In this document: positions 50,665 through 61,130 of the stretch, one piece after another
How positions within the stretch are numbered: the first letter of the stretch is position 1
Layout of the letters: every line of letters starts with the position of its first letter
NCBI GenBank assembly: GCA_013400975.1
Contig: WBMZ01003507.1
Location: 1 to 64,000, forward strand
DNA from: Atrichornis clamosus
Taxonomy: Eukaryota; Chordata; Aves; Passeriformes; Menuridae
Direction: 5' to 3'
Length of the DNA stretch: 64,000 bases
Notes under the pieces: generated by a model
Told to the model about the DNA's origin: nothing
Databases searched by the model: none
Seen by the model: the letters and a program-made list of their open reading frames with translations, nothing else
Program-made: the position numbers and the translations under genes

Positions 50665-50967
50665 GATTTCAGCAAAGCTTTCCATATGGTCTCTCACAGT
50701 ATCATTCTAGACAAACTGTCCAGCCCACAGATGGATGAACACATCACATAATGGGTGAGCAACTGGTTTATGAGGTGGGCATAAAGAGTTACAGCAAAAG
50801 GGGTGACATCAGGCTGGGGACCTGTCACTAGTGCGGTTCTGCAGGGTTTCATCCTCGGCCCTGTGCTCTTCAGGATCTTCATAACTGCCTTGGACATAGG
50901 ATGTGAAGGAATACAAAGTATGTTTGCAGAGGATACAATATTGGGAGGAGCTGTTGACTCCCTCTAA
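50665..50967 (+). pseudogene. CR1 reverse-transcriptase remnant (decayed ORF2)
   Basis: One reading frame preserves the order of RT blocks: DFSKAF at 50665-50682, VLQGFILGPVLF at 50836-50871 and FAEDTILGG at 50923-50949. Active CR1 copies, as I know them, carry DFSKAF, a PQGSVLGPVLF-like block and the catalytic FADD; here the first catalytic Asp is Glu. In-frame TAA codons at 50749-50751 and 50782-50784 break it, and another ends the frame at 50965-50967. The enzyme would copy CR1 RNA at the target site in an active element. This copy cannot. Confidence 0.85.
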
Positions 50968-51123
50968 GGCAGAGAGAGGCCCTGCAGAGAGACCTTGACA
51001 AGTCAGCACTGGGCCATCACCAACCCTGGGACGTTCCACAAGGGAAAGTGTTGAATACTGCACCTGGGATGGGCAACTCTGGCTGTGTGTATGGCCTGGG
51101 GAATGAGAGGCTGGAACACAGCA

Positions 51124-51174
51124 NNNNNNNNNNNNNNNNNNNNNNNNNNNNNNNNNNNNNNNNNNNNNNNNNNN
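51124..51174. other. Assembly gap, 51 N
   Basis: Fifty-one undetermined bases lie within the CR1 copy. Any frame reported across them is artificial. The gap probably reflects a repeat-induced assembly break, and its true length may differ. Confidence 0.99.
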
Positions 51175-52150
51175 CCTGGTCCATGTTGGATCTGAGCAGT
51201 GCCCTGCAGCCAGGAGGGACATCCCTGTCCTGGGGGCACCAGGCCCAGCATCACCAGCCAGGCCAGGGGTGGGATTGTCCTGCTCTGCTCTGGGCTGGGG
51301 TGGCCTCACCTCCAGTGCTGAGTCAGTTTTGGACACCACAATAACAGAAAGATATTAAACTATTAGAGAGTGTCCAAAGGAGGGCAACAAAGATAGTTAA
51401 AGGACTTGAGGGGAAGCCATGTGAGGAGTGGCTGAGGGCACCTGGCCTGTTCAGCTGGAGAAGAGGAGACTGAGGGGAGACTCACTGCAGTTACAACTTT
51501 CTCATGGGGGGAAGAGGAGGGGCAGAGACTGATCTCTCCTCTGTGGTGACCAGTCACACTGCCCAGAGAAGTGGTCACAAGGCTGCCAGAGTTCAAGGAG
51601 TGTTTGGACAATGCTCTCACACACATGGTGTGACATGGGGATGGTGCTGTGCAGGGTCCGGAGATGGACTCGATGATCCTTGTGGGTCTCTTCTAACTCA
51701 GCATATTCTGTGATTCTGTGACTTCTCTCATCAATTTCCATCACCTGCTTAGCCTTAAGCCTACAGGCTGACAACTACTGGGTAGCAAAGATGTTCTGAA
51801 CTGAGACATGCTCTCTAACTCACGTGAATCCCCCTCAGGGAAGGAGCTGATAATACTCCATACGAGGAAGATTGCCTGGCCCAGTTCAGCACTCCAATGT
51901 AATCCCTAGACCCAGTCTTTGGTTTAAAGGAATTCATTTAACCTAAGACAAGGTCTCCAATTTCATCACTCTTTCTTCAAGCTTTTTGTCAAATAGCTGT
52001 ATTGTTCTGCTTGGCACTTCTTGCCTTCAAAATTAACATGTTCCTTGTAAAACAAGGGAGAAACACATATTTACTGCACCCCAGATATGCCCCAGGCAAC
52101 TTGAGAATTTCCTCTGCACAGATTCCGTTTGGCTCTCCTTCCTCTTAGAC

Positions 52151-52290
52151 AAAGAATCACAGGACATTCTGAGTTGGGAGGGACCCAGAAGGATCATCAA
52201 GTCCAGCTCTTAGGTCAATGGCCCATACAGGGATTGAACCCTCAACCTCAGCATTATCAGCACCATGCCCTGACCAACTGTGCCAATCTC
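52151..52290 (-). mobile_element. tRNA-Ile-derived SINE (TguSINE1-like)
   Basis: Read on the minus strand the element has a 72-base tRNA-like head (52290-52219) followed by a CR1-like tail that on the plus strand reads AGAATCACAGGACATTCTGA, GGGAGGGACCC and GGATCATCAAGTCCAGCTC. A tRNA-Ile head joined to a CR1 3' end is the structure described for TguSINE1 in passerine birds, where CR1 enzymes are thought to mobilise it through the shared tail. It lies about 430 bases after the large CR1 copy, in the opposite orientation. No target-site duplication is evident, as usual for CR1-type integration. Subfamily and age were not determined. Confidence 0.85.
52219..52290 (-). pseudogene. tRNA-Ile-like head of the SINE
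   Basis: From CAGTTGG to the discriminator end GGGCCA, about 50 of 62 bases agree with vertebrate tRNA-Ile(AAT) recalled from memory. Most differences are transitions, including several C-to-T or G-to-A changes at former CpG sites. The B box is recognisable as GGTTCAATCCC (plus-strand 52230-52240). The anticodon position reads GAT (CTGATAA), not the AAT of the usual gene. The acceptor 5' side is degraded, so this is not a functional tRNA gene. Confidence 0.85.
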
Positions 52291-55200
52291 AGGGAAATGA
52301 TGGGCACGAGGGAGAAAGTCAACAGCAAAGATGAGGTTGGGAAAAGTGTGAAGGGAGAGAGAGGAGTCACAGCAATAGAATTCTTCCCAGCATGGTATTC
52401 TTCAATTCCAATTTCTGTTGATATCAGCTCTGTGCAGTAATGTACAAAAAGCATGTTTGCTGCTTGTATATTGGCTTGCAAAATCAGGGAACACAGATTT
52501 TGGTAAAACAGATGTAAGGACATTTTCCTACATCATGAATCTCTGCTCAGTCACCCTGCCAAATATTGAACTGTTCTCTTTCATTCCCTTGGTCATAATC
52601 TGACTCTTACCAGGACTAGTAGCAGGAATAGGCAAGAGCAGCTGTTCTGATTTCCAGAAGGCTTGAAAGCAGGGGCAACAGGAAATCTCACAGCTGAACA
52701 AAATCCTTTGCTGTTTTTTTTTATTTACGTTCTTTAATTTCAGCAGCAAAAGAGTGAACTGGCATTCAAACCTTTAAGCCTGTTTCAGGGACTGGTGGTG
52801 TGACTTTCTTGCTCAATTCACATTCATTCTGGTCTCAGTAAAGATTACCTTTGTCCCAGGCTCATCGCAAGTCCAAGCTCACTGCAAGCCTTAAGAGAAG
52901 GAAAAGAACGAAGCTAATGAATTCAAACAGTGTTTATCATTAATAAATTTTATAAACTCCTTGCCTGTTTGCAGTAGCAGTAAACATGCTAAACTTGCTT
53001 TGTAGGACAAAGATCACCACGGTTCCTGACAATGTCAGCGGTTAATCAGCACACTGAGGAAGAAATGATTTTCAAATGGATAGGTAGATCCAGATGGCAA
53101 ATGTTCTCTTTTTTCAAAGGCACCTGCATATTTGAAGCAATTCTCTTCCTTAACACTCGCAGCCTCACCAGGGCTGGGACCATTATGAAGGGAAAGATGA
53201 AGAGGAGATCCTCATCCAGAGATAAAAGAACTGACAACTGCCTTTTCTGCCCTTTGGAAATTATATTGAGAGTTGAGAATATCTCTTCTCACCTACTAGA
53301 GTGGTTGGCAACTGAGTGCTGACTATGTCACAAAAGACTCCCGATCCATTCTTCTGTGCACTTTTCAAAAGAAACCAGTGTTCTCCATGTTCTGCAGGTC
53401 TCCTTTACTGAACAGCTACTTAGCAATATCCTTCCTCTGCTCAGCTTGTCCTTGAGTTGGAGTGGCTGTTTTATACTCGGGTAGAGAATATTTTATAGAC
53501 ATGTTTTTCAGAAAGTCTGAGCTCACAGAAGCCCAGCTGTACTGGAGCTCAAGAGATTGCACTCATCTCCTGACTGCGTCACTGGCTGCCCAATGACCTC
53601 AGCTCCACCATTCCAAAGGTAGTGACGGGAATTATCACACAGCTACTTGTGTGTCAAACACAAAAAAGCTGGGGGTGAGCAGTGCTGAAGAACAGTGAGG
53701 CATGATTACTAATAGCTTGCATGATTATTCCCAAACACATGCAATCTCATAATATTGCCTTCATTTGGCATAACACTGCCTGAAAACACCGAGAGGAAAA
53801 CACTGTTTTGCTCTAGTGTTTTATTGATAACTAGAAGGGGAGATACAAACAGAATATCTGCATTGCCCCAGCAGACAAACAAAACCCCAAGTCCCACAGG
53901 TAATTACCATCTCCTAATTGGGTTTGAAAACAGGAGATTTGAGTCTGAATGCATGGAGTTTGCACCAAAATGAACAATTACTTGTCTGAGGGACTCAGTG
54001 GTTTCAAAACACAACAGGAAGAGCCTGAAACTGAGGCTGAATTGAGGCTTTAACTGTGAGTTTGCTGATAGCCAGTACAGACCTCCACTAACAAGCTGCT
54101 ACTTTCACTAGCTGGAGTCAGAATTCACACTCACTCCTATTGTCATTTTTATCTGCCACTCTAGGCTCATTACATCAGTTTAACTAATGGCAATTAATAT
54201 GAAAATTAAAATTGATAGCAAAATCAAGCACTTGGAAGACAGTCAGTGTTCCTGCATAACTCTGGCACGCCTAATTACTGTTGTAACAAAGCCCCTGGCA
54301 CAACCTGTCAGGGCCAGTCCTTGTGCAGCCCCAGACTCCTCTTCCCTGGCCCCTGTCTGTGAGAGGATGCTCCCCATTCTGCTGTGGGGCTCACTCCTCA
54401 CACTCCTGTGTGGCAGCTGCATTTGAGAACTTTTCAGATGCTATGACAGAGTAGTCCCTCAGTTTGCTGTTGATGCATGCAAGGTTTTATAGAAAAGCTT
54501 ACAAGGCAGAGATCAAAAATAGGCATGGGCTGGCTAAACACCAATACCAACCTCTTCAAAAAGTCAGGGTTTCTGCCAGCAGACAGTCAAAGTCCTATAC
54601 CTGACGCAAGAGGAAAGGAAAATAGCTAGACTTGCTCATGACCTGGGGGTTCCATTTCAAAATATTTTCTTTGCCAATGCAAATACTTAATTATTCAGAG
54701 CTTGTATAATACTTTGGAAAGAAAAGCTGTATCCCAGAGTTAAAAAATTATTAGAGGGTTCTGATATCTTCCAGCTTCCATATCTTCCAGCACTTTAAGT
54801 GTTATTTGCACCAACATCACTGTGACAATAGCCTCTCACAGTCAGCAATGTCCAAACTTTCCACCCATGACATGCAGCTTAAAACTCATCTAGTTTTAAA
54901 TGAGCTGGCAGAATTAGAATTATCCTCTAGATTTTTCCATTACCAAGGCACCAGACACATTTTACAAACATCCTTTCAGCAAGGGACTATGTCACAGTTT
55001 ACTGATACAATAATCAGCATAAATCTGCAAACCCCTTTTGCTGACACTGTTGATAGGGAACAAAACATAGTGTTAAACACACTCAGCTCTCATTCCCCCA
55101 GTGCAGCTTATCTGGAGCTGCTTGGCAGAGAGAATGTTGTGATTTTATGCTGGTGTGTCCAATTTGATATTGATACCTGCTGTGTATGAGTGGAGCTGTA

Positions 55201-57478
55201 ACTGCGTTGTGCCCACGAGCTATCCTTACTATGCACTGACTGTGCTGTAACTACCTCCATCATATACTTACAAATGGTTCCAAGCAGAGAAATAACATCT
55301 GTATTGATCTAAAGAACATTTTATTGATTAAAGGCTTCAGAAGGAACCATATGAAATGCTAGCACATTATTTAACAATGTCTTTCCAGTACCTGTGTTGG
55401 AAATATAGGAACATGAGGCTGTTAAATTTTTGATCAAATAGCTCCCACTGAGATTGCTGCAATGATGCAAAGCCAAATCACTAAGCTGTGGGGTTCCCCA
55501 CCCCCCATTCTGGCCTCTTCTGTAGGGGGAAGGGAAAGGTCTACAGGTGAAAAACATTTCTGGATATTGACACAAAGAATAGGACAGGTTGAAAGCGCAT
55601 CTCCATACTTTCTGTCACACAGATCTAGGGCAGGAGACTGGCGTGATTGAGTAAGACTTTGGGAAAGACAACTGGTACACATCTCCCCTGGCCTGAGCTT
55701 TAACAGCTCTCAGTGTGTTTAGTGTCAAATTAAAAAGCTGTTGTGTCATGTAGAAGGGCCATCCATCTTCAAGGCTTTGTACTTAATGTTGCAGGTAGAG
55801 CAAGGGGATTTGGAAGAGAGCCCTAGGAATGAATGGCACATGAGGGGCAATTAGAAGTTTAAAGAAACCCCACGGGCAGGCATAGTTAAGTGTTTTCAGG
55901 TATAGCATGGAAAAGGAGAACTTGGCTACAGGCACAGGGGATCAGCACAGGCTGCCTGCTGGCAGCAGCTGACAATTTACAGTTCCTTTTAGCTCACGTC
56001 TTACACTCCTGTTTTTCTCCTCAAGAGAAATTCAGAAAACACTCTGACAGGAAATAGGAAATGTAAATAAAACCCAACAGCCTCTTGGGAAATCCGAATT
56101 CAAAGGCTTTCAGACTCAATCTCCACACAGGTTTGAACTCCCCAAGATTGTGGAGCTTGTTCTTGTATGAGAAATCCAGTGTCAATTGTTTTATCATTGA
56201 TGTTGTGTTGTACAGGGAAAGATATCACATGAAGGTGATGAAAATCTACATCAGGAAACTGGATTAAATCAATGTTTGGGGGATAGAAAGGAAAGAATGT
56301 GGTATGATCCAGGATTCTGACATTGCCCAATGAAGGTTTGGCAAACTATTATGTTAAATACATTTTGAGTATTTACAGTTATATTTACTGTAAGCAGAGG
56401 AAAATCTAATGACTTATATATCACAGGAATGCTAATATAGATTTTTTTTTTAAATGTATATCAGTTGGGAGAGAAACCCAGCCACTGTTTAGGAACCTGA
56501 GGAATGAAAGCCTTGGTAAAACTGGTAAAGTCAGCTCCATAAAGATAACTCCCTTCTTGGTTCTTTGCTTGTTTTTTCCTATCTCCCTTCTGTAGTTTTA
56601 AAATTTTCTCTGTTGAAGAAATTAAGATGAATGACGTTTGATTGAGTGAATCCAAGCTAGACAGTGAGCTGAAGAAACTTTTTTCTGATCTGGCATTTTC
56701 TAGACCAGAAATCAATACAGCATTTCAAATGGCACCTTTAAAATATCTCTTGCCAGGTTGAGATGGCAAAAACCAAGTGCTGGAGCACACAGCAGGTAAA
56801 GGGAAAGGACCTGAACTGCAGCACCTCTACCTCCAAGGACTCCACATCTTATTCCATACCAGTATAGTGGATTTAATTCAGAGTGGGAAACTCTGCCCTA
56901 GTTTTGTTAGCAGGCCTAATTTGAAGATTTAAAATATTACAGAAATATTATTACCAGGGCTAGAAAAGAATTTGTTTTCCCAGGCTGTACATTGCCTTTT
57001 TAAATCTTTATCTCAAAGCAAAGAAAACCAGTTGGTTGTGTCTTTTTCTTTAGATATACACATCTATTTAGCCTTTCTGCTCACACTCTTCCCACTTTTG
57101 CTTTGTATTAGCAACCATTTTGAACATTAAAAAAAAACCCAACCCTTTTTCACCCACTGTTTCAGAGTTATGCAATTCCAATTATTTTTGTAATAGTTTC
57201 ACATGGGTATTTTCAAGAGGTAAAAACATTTCATAAGAGCCACCTCCCAGACAATGCTAGAGGACTCAGAGGGCAGAAGCTGTGGATGAAAGTCTTTTGG
57301 TGACATGCAGCACCTAAGGGAATGGCTGTGTCCGGCAGCGGGAATGCAGGAGCCTGCAGGGCCTCCCCTCAGCACAGCACAGCTGAGGGACTTTTGCAGC
57401 CTGGCGGGCACACAGGCCAGACCCCGGGGGTGTTCAGACAAATTAACTGTGGAGGGGAATGCAAATAGTGTGTTCAGA

Positions 57479-57526
57479 GCATTTACAGACCAAACTGATC
57501 CTGCATTTACAGACCAAACTGATCCT
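57479..57526 (+). repeat. Perfect 24-bp tandem duplication
   Basis: GCATTTACAGACCAAACTGA followed by TCCT occurs twice head to tail without a mismatch (57479-57502 and 57503-57526). The identity of the copies implies a recent slippage event; it may be polymorphic. Confidence 0.9.
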
Positions 57527-60369
57527 GCTTTGCTCTTGGAAGGAGACTTTTTCAGTTAGTTACAGTTCATTAACTGCTACCATTGAGTGGTTCTTATTTT
57601 AATTCCTTTGATCTAATTCAGACAGGGTTTTTTTCTCTGTCAGCATTCGGACAGAGTGTAAGTTTTGGCTTAGTAAATGAAATATATAGCTAATTTACAT
57701 TAATTACTATTACTGGACACCTAGAAACATCCAGGCAGTCCAATCACTCAAGCGTTCTTTTTCACTTGAAAGGTCAGAACCTCTGAACCAAACTCAGACC
57801 AGTGGTGCCAAGAGTCAAATGTATAATAAATTGAGCACTTCTATTAAATAAACAGAAGTTAGCTGCATAAAAATTCACAGTTCTTGTTATCTTTAGTATC
57901 TCCTGCTGCTTCCCCATGATTGAAAGGCAACATTGAAAATGTCACATTAGAAAACATGGAGCACGTTGAACCCTTAGCTGTCTTGACTCAGAAGGATTCA
58001 GGTTAATAAGGGAAAAAAACACACCGGAAAGCCCCAGGAAGGCTCAGGCAAACTTGTTGTTCTCCCACTGCTCATCCCCAGAGGGTCACAGTTACGCAAC
58101 AGAACCAAGCTGCAACGAGCAAAATTGACCAAAGTATAACATGGGTCATTGCAAAGGATGAAACCCCCAACATTTCTGTTCAAGCTCTGTGGCACAAGCC
58201 TGACATTCTTTGGTTCAGTGTCCTATAACAGAGGCAGAGGGGCTCTGAAAGAGCAACAATCTGTCCATTGAAAGTTTTTCTTAACAAGTTCTCAGATCTT
58301 GGCACCAGGCACAATTCCATCATGAGGGATCACGCTGCAGGGTAGAGTCTTATACCACATGCTGATACAGCCACAATAAAGAAAAATATGAGTACAAAAA
58401 GCCTTTGGAGTCTAAATTTTTAGGAGGACAGTTTATTTAAAAAGCCACAAATGCTCCCAGTCAAATTCTTGTTGGTTTATATATGAATAGGGGAAGTAAA
58501 ATAATTGTGGGAAAGGTGGAGTCAAAGGCAGAACAATTGTTTTTATTATTTTAACTGTAACCGTTCCAAACTAGTTTCCAGCTAATTTCATTGCAACTAA
58601 GCATCTGGGATTTTATTGTCATCATTTTTAGTAGTTAAAAATGCTTTTTCTATCCCACTGAAGCTTCTCCTCTGCCTCTTGATTTCCCAGAGCATTGTAA
58701 ATATGGGACAATGTAACATAAAACTCCAAAGAGGCCATTACTTAAACAAACGGATGGGGTCATTTTCATTTATTTCATGACAACTTCCCCCACCCTTTTC
58801 TTTCCTTCGAGGTCATTTTTTGATTGTCTTGTTTTGAAGCCAGGCAATTTGTCCCACACTCACTGCTGTTCATGGGCTAATTAGAATTTTAAAAGTAATT
58901 GAAACACCCTTTGCAGTATGCTGTTAATTCCCTCCAGATTGCTGGGAACATTAGCTTCAGTGTTTGTTTATTTTAACTGACTCTAAAATATTAAACTCTC
59001 ATGGTTTAGGAATGGTATTCTCCAGTTTAGTGCTCCCACTAAAACCATGCTGCCATTAGCTCCCCTTTCTCCTCCCCTGCCCTCCCTGCACCTGGAGAAG
59101 AGAACTGGAGGAAAAAAAGGCAAAGACCACAGGTTTAGATAAGAACAATGTACTGGAAACTGCCACGAGATAAGAAAATGAAAAGTAACAGCAACAATAT
59201 TAATAACAAAAGTGTACAAAAGAAAGAGTGATTCACACAAAATGCTCGCTGCAGAGCCCCAGCTGACCCAACCACAGACATACAGCCCTGACTGCTCCCT
59301 CCAGCCTGGAACTCACCACTCCCACTGCTCCCACTGCTCCCTGCACCAGGTTTACTCCGACCCGGAAGGAACCCCTTTTCCCCAGACAAGAGATTTGGGA
59401 TAATTCACCTTTCACAATCAATTTATTATAAAAGTAAGTGCCCTGCTTCATCATCGTTGGCTCATGCTCGTGGAGATCCTCACACCCCAAGAAGGCCGAA
59501 CCTCACGGTGACAGATCCCAGGCAGCCGGACCCTGGGCTGGGGAGGCCTGGCTTTGGCACCTGGAGTGACCCAGGCAGGGTCACCCGGGGCATCTGCAGA
59601 GGTCACCTCGCTGTCACTGTCACCAGCAAAGGCTGGTGTTGTCTGCTGCTGTCGTGCGCTGGCTGGATTGCCTTGGACACCTCAGACAACCCGCCACATC
59701 TTGGCCTTTCTCCTCACTTCCCAAGCAACATCAACCAGGTGCTGGTTTTGTACAAAAGGCTTCCCTGGCACGAGTCAAGCCCTGAGCTGAGCCCACAGAC
59801 AAGTCCAGAAGCACAGCCCCCAGCACATGAAGCCCAAGCTACACCTGCTCTCCTGCACAGTGACTCAGCAGGGACCCAGGGAGGGCCATCCCCCTTCCTG
59901 TGTCATCTCTGCAGGTAGCTGTGGTGCCAGCAGGCACATGGAGCTCCGGGAGTTCTGCCTGAGCAGCACAGCTCAGCCTGTGACCAGGGCACTGACAGTG
60001 TCAGTGTGACATGGTGAAAGAAACCCTGCACGAAATCAAACGTGGAAATGTTCTATCACCTCTTATTACTTTTAATTGAAAATTACGATATGCAAATTGT
60101 GTAAACAGAATTAATTGTTTAAGAAATAATACAGCTATAGCAGGAACCAGCATCAGGAATTTGGGAAAGAATTGAGTGGAAAAAAAATTAGCAGCACTTT
60201 GCAGAAAAGAATTAATGCTGGAATACATTCAGAGTCTGCAGAGTCATTTCATTTATCTTCTTCTACATATCTCTCTGAAAAGAGAAACAATTTTATGAGA
60301 AAAAAATAATCACTACTACACAGTCCTGCACTTCACATATACCCTATTATTTGTGCAAACAAAATGTTA

Positions 60370-60398
60370 GTGTCAAATCGTCAGTAAAGATTTGACAC
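60370..60398. repeat. Perfect 10-bp hairpin
   Basis: GTGTCAAATC at 60370-60379 is followed by nine bases and its exact reverse complement at 60389-60398. It lies about 415 bases before the LTR-like element. No function is inferred. Confidence 0.5.
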
Positions 60399-60997
60399 CA
60401 CTTTCCACAATGAGCATTATTGCAAACAATTAAAACGGAATTACACTTGTCAGAGAACTGCCTGCAGTATACATCAGTCAGCATTAACAACCACTTCTAT
60501 CTGGTATGTTTGCTTACTCATTTATGCTCTGATTAAGCCAGCTAAGAACATGAAAGCAGCTGTACCTGGGTTCATTCAGCCAAGGACACTCTCTTAAGGG
60601 CCTTAAGTTGACACCTAGAGATAAGTCAGAACTGTGCACATGTTGGCATTTTCCAAGTTCTCTCACCACCTCTGACCATTTTCAGCTTAAGGTATTTCTT
60701 GAATCAAATATTATTTATCTGTCTAGTAACATGCAATAGATGTCTTCTCCAAATGCTGTGCAGGCTCTTCATCCCATTGGTACCAAAAGGGTTAATTCAA
60801 TTTCTGCTGCACCTGTGAACTTTTAGCAGAGAAGAAAGGCATGAAAACTCTGCTTCCCCAGCAAGGACAGTTGGAAGATAAGGAGAAGACATCTGGCTCA
60901 AGAATGCAGTTATAGCCAAAACAAGGACTGGGTTTGGGAACCTGGGGAGGGGTTTATGGTAATGGACAAATTGTAATATGAATGTAGTGATTTGTTG

Positions 60998-61005
60998 TAT
61001 ATAAG
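60998..61005 (+). promoter_or_regulatory. TATA box of the LTR-like element
   Basis: TATATAAG sits where the U3 promoter of an LTR would place it, about 70 bases before AATAAA. It is the main reason for orienting the element on the plus strand. Present activity is unknown. Confidence 0.5.
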
Positions 61006-61071
61006 GAACACATTTGTAAAATCACATGTGCAAGTAAGTTTAGGATTATCTCCCTTATAACCAGGCACCTG

Positions 61072-61077
61072 AATAAA
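61072..61077 (+). terminator. Poly-A signal of the LTR-like element
   Basis: AATAAA, followed within 40 bases by GT-rich sequence (TTGTGTTAAGG), is consistent with an R/U5 cleavage region. The short distance from the TATA box implies a short R region. Confidence 0.5.
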
Positions 61078-61130
61078 TGATGCCCTTCTTAACACCAAAT
61101 TGTGTTAAGGAGTCTTATTCAGCCATTTTC

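Larger units (their letters stand above)
50640..51720 (+). mobile_element. CR1 LINE, partial with RT remnant and 3' end
   Basis: This is the longest retroelement in the window. From 5' to 3' it holds the C-terminal part of the reverse transcriptase, GTTCAGCTGGAGAAGAGGAG and TGGTCACAAGGCTGCCAGAG (the CR1 3' region), and ends with TCTTCTAACTCAGC plus two ATTCTGTG octamers. The copy is 5' truncated, so the endonuclease and ORF1 are absent. Stop codons and indels show it is dead. A 51-N assembly gap interrupts it. The 5' limit is uncertain; similarity fades before 50640. Confidence 0.9.
52291..60813. other. Gene-free noncoding sequence
   Basis: About 8.5 kb without a recognised gene. A direct repeat of ATATCTTCCAGC with 16-bp period is at 54764-54791, a perfect 24-bp tandem duplication at 57479-57526, a short 9-bp-unit repeat (ACTGCTCCC) near 59316-59342 and a perfect hairpin at 60370-60398. 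The block 58430-58920 is AT-rich, repeat-poor and a candidate conserved element. GC rises at 59450-59960, but CpG is only moderately dense and a 153-codon frame there is not protein-like. Confidence 0.5.
60814..61130 (+). mobile_element. Endogenous retrovirus LTR-like relic
   Basis: The stretch has the layout of an avian LTR: a 5' TG start candidate at 60814, a TATA box (60998-61005), an AATAAA signal (61072-61077) about 70 bases later, and a U5-like end with AACACCAAATTGTGTTAAGG and AGTCTTATTCAGCCATTTTCA-type sequence near 61129. The following TTGGTGACACC resembles the start of a primer-binding site of the tRNA-Trp type used by some avian retroviruses, but matches only partly. No gag, pol or env remains on either side and no second LTR was found, so it is a solo or truncated relic. 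Both boundaries are uncertain and a target duplication was not found. Confidence 0.5.

Noticed and set aside
50809..51339. 176-codon minus-strand frame
   Set aside because: It runs antisense through the CR1 copy and across the 51-N gap, so much of it is undetermined residues.
59457..59918. 153-codon plus-strand frame in GC-richer DNA
   Set aside because: Low-complexity Pro/Ser/His composition, no family resemblance and other overlapping frames.
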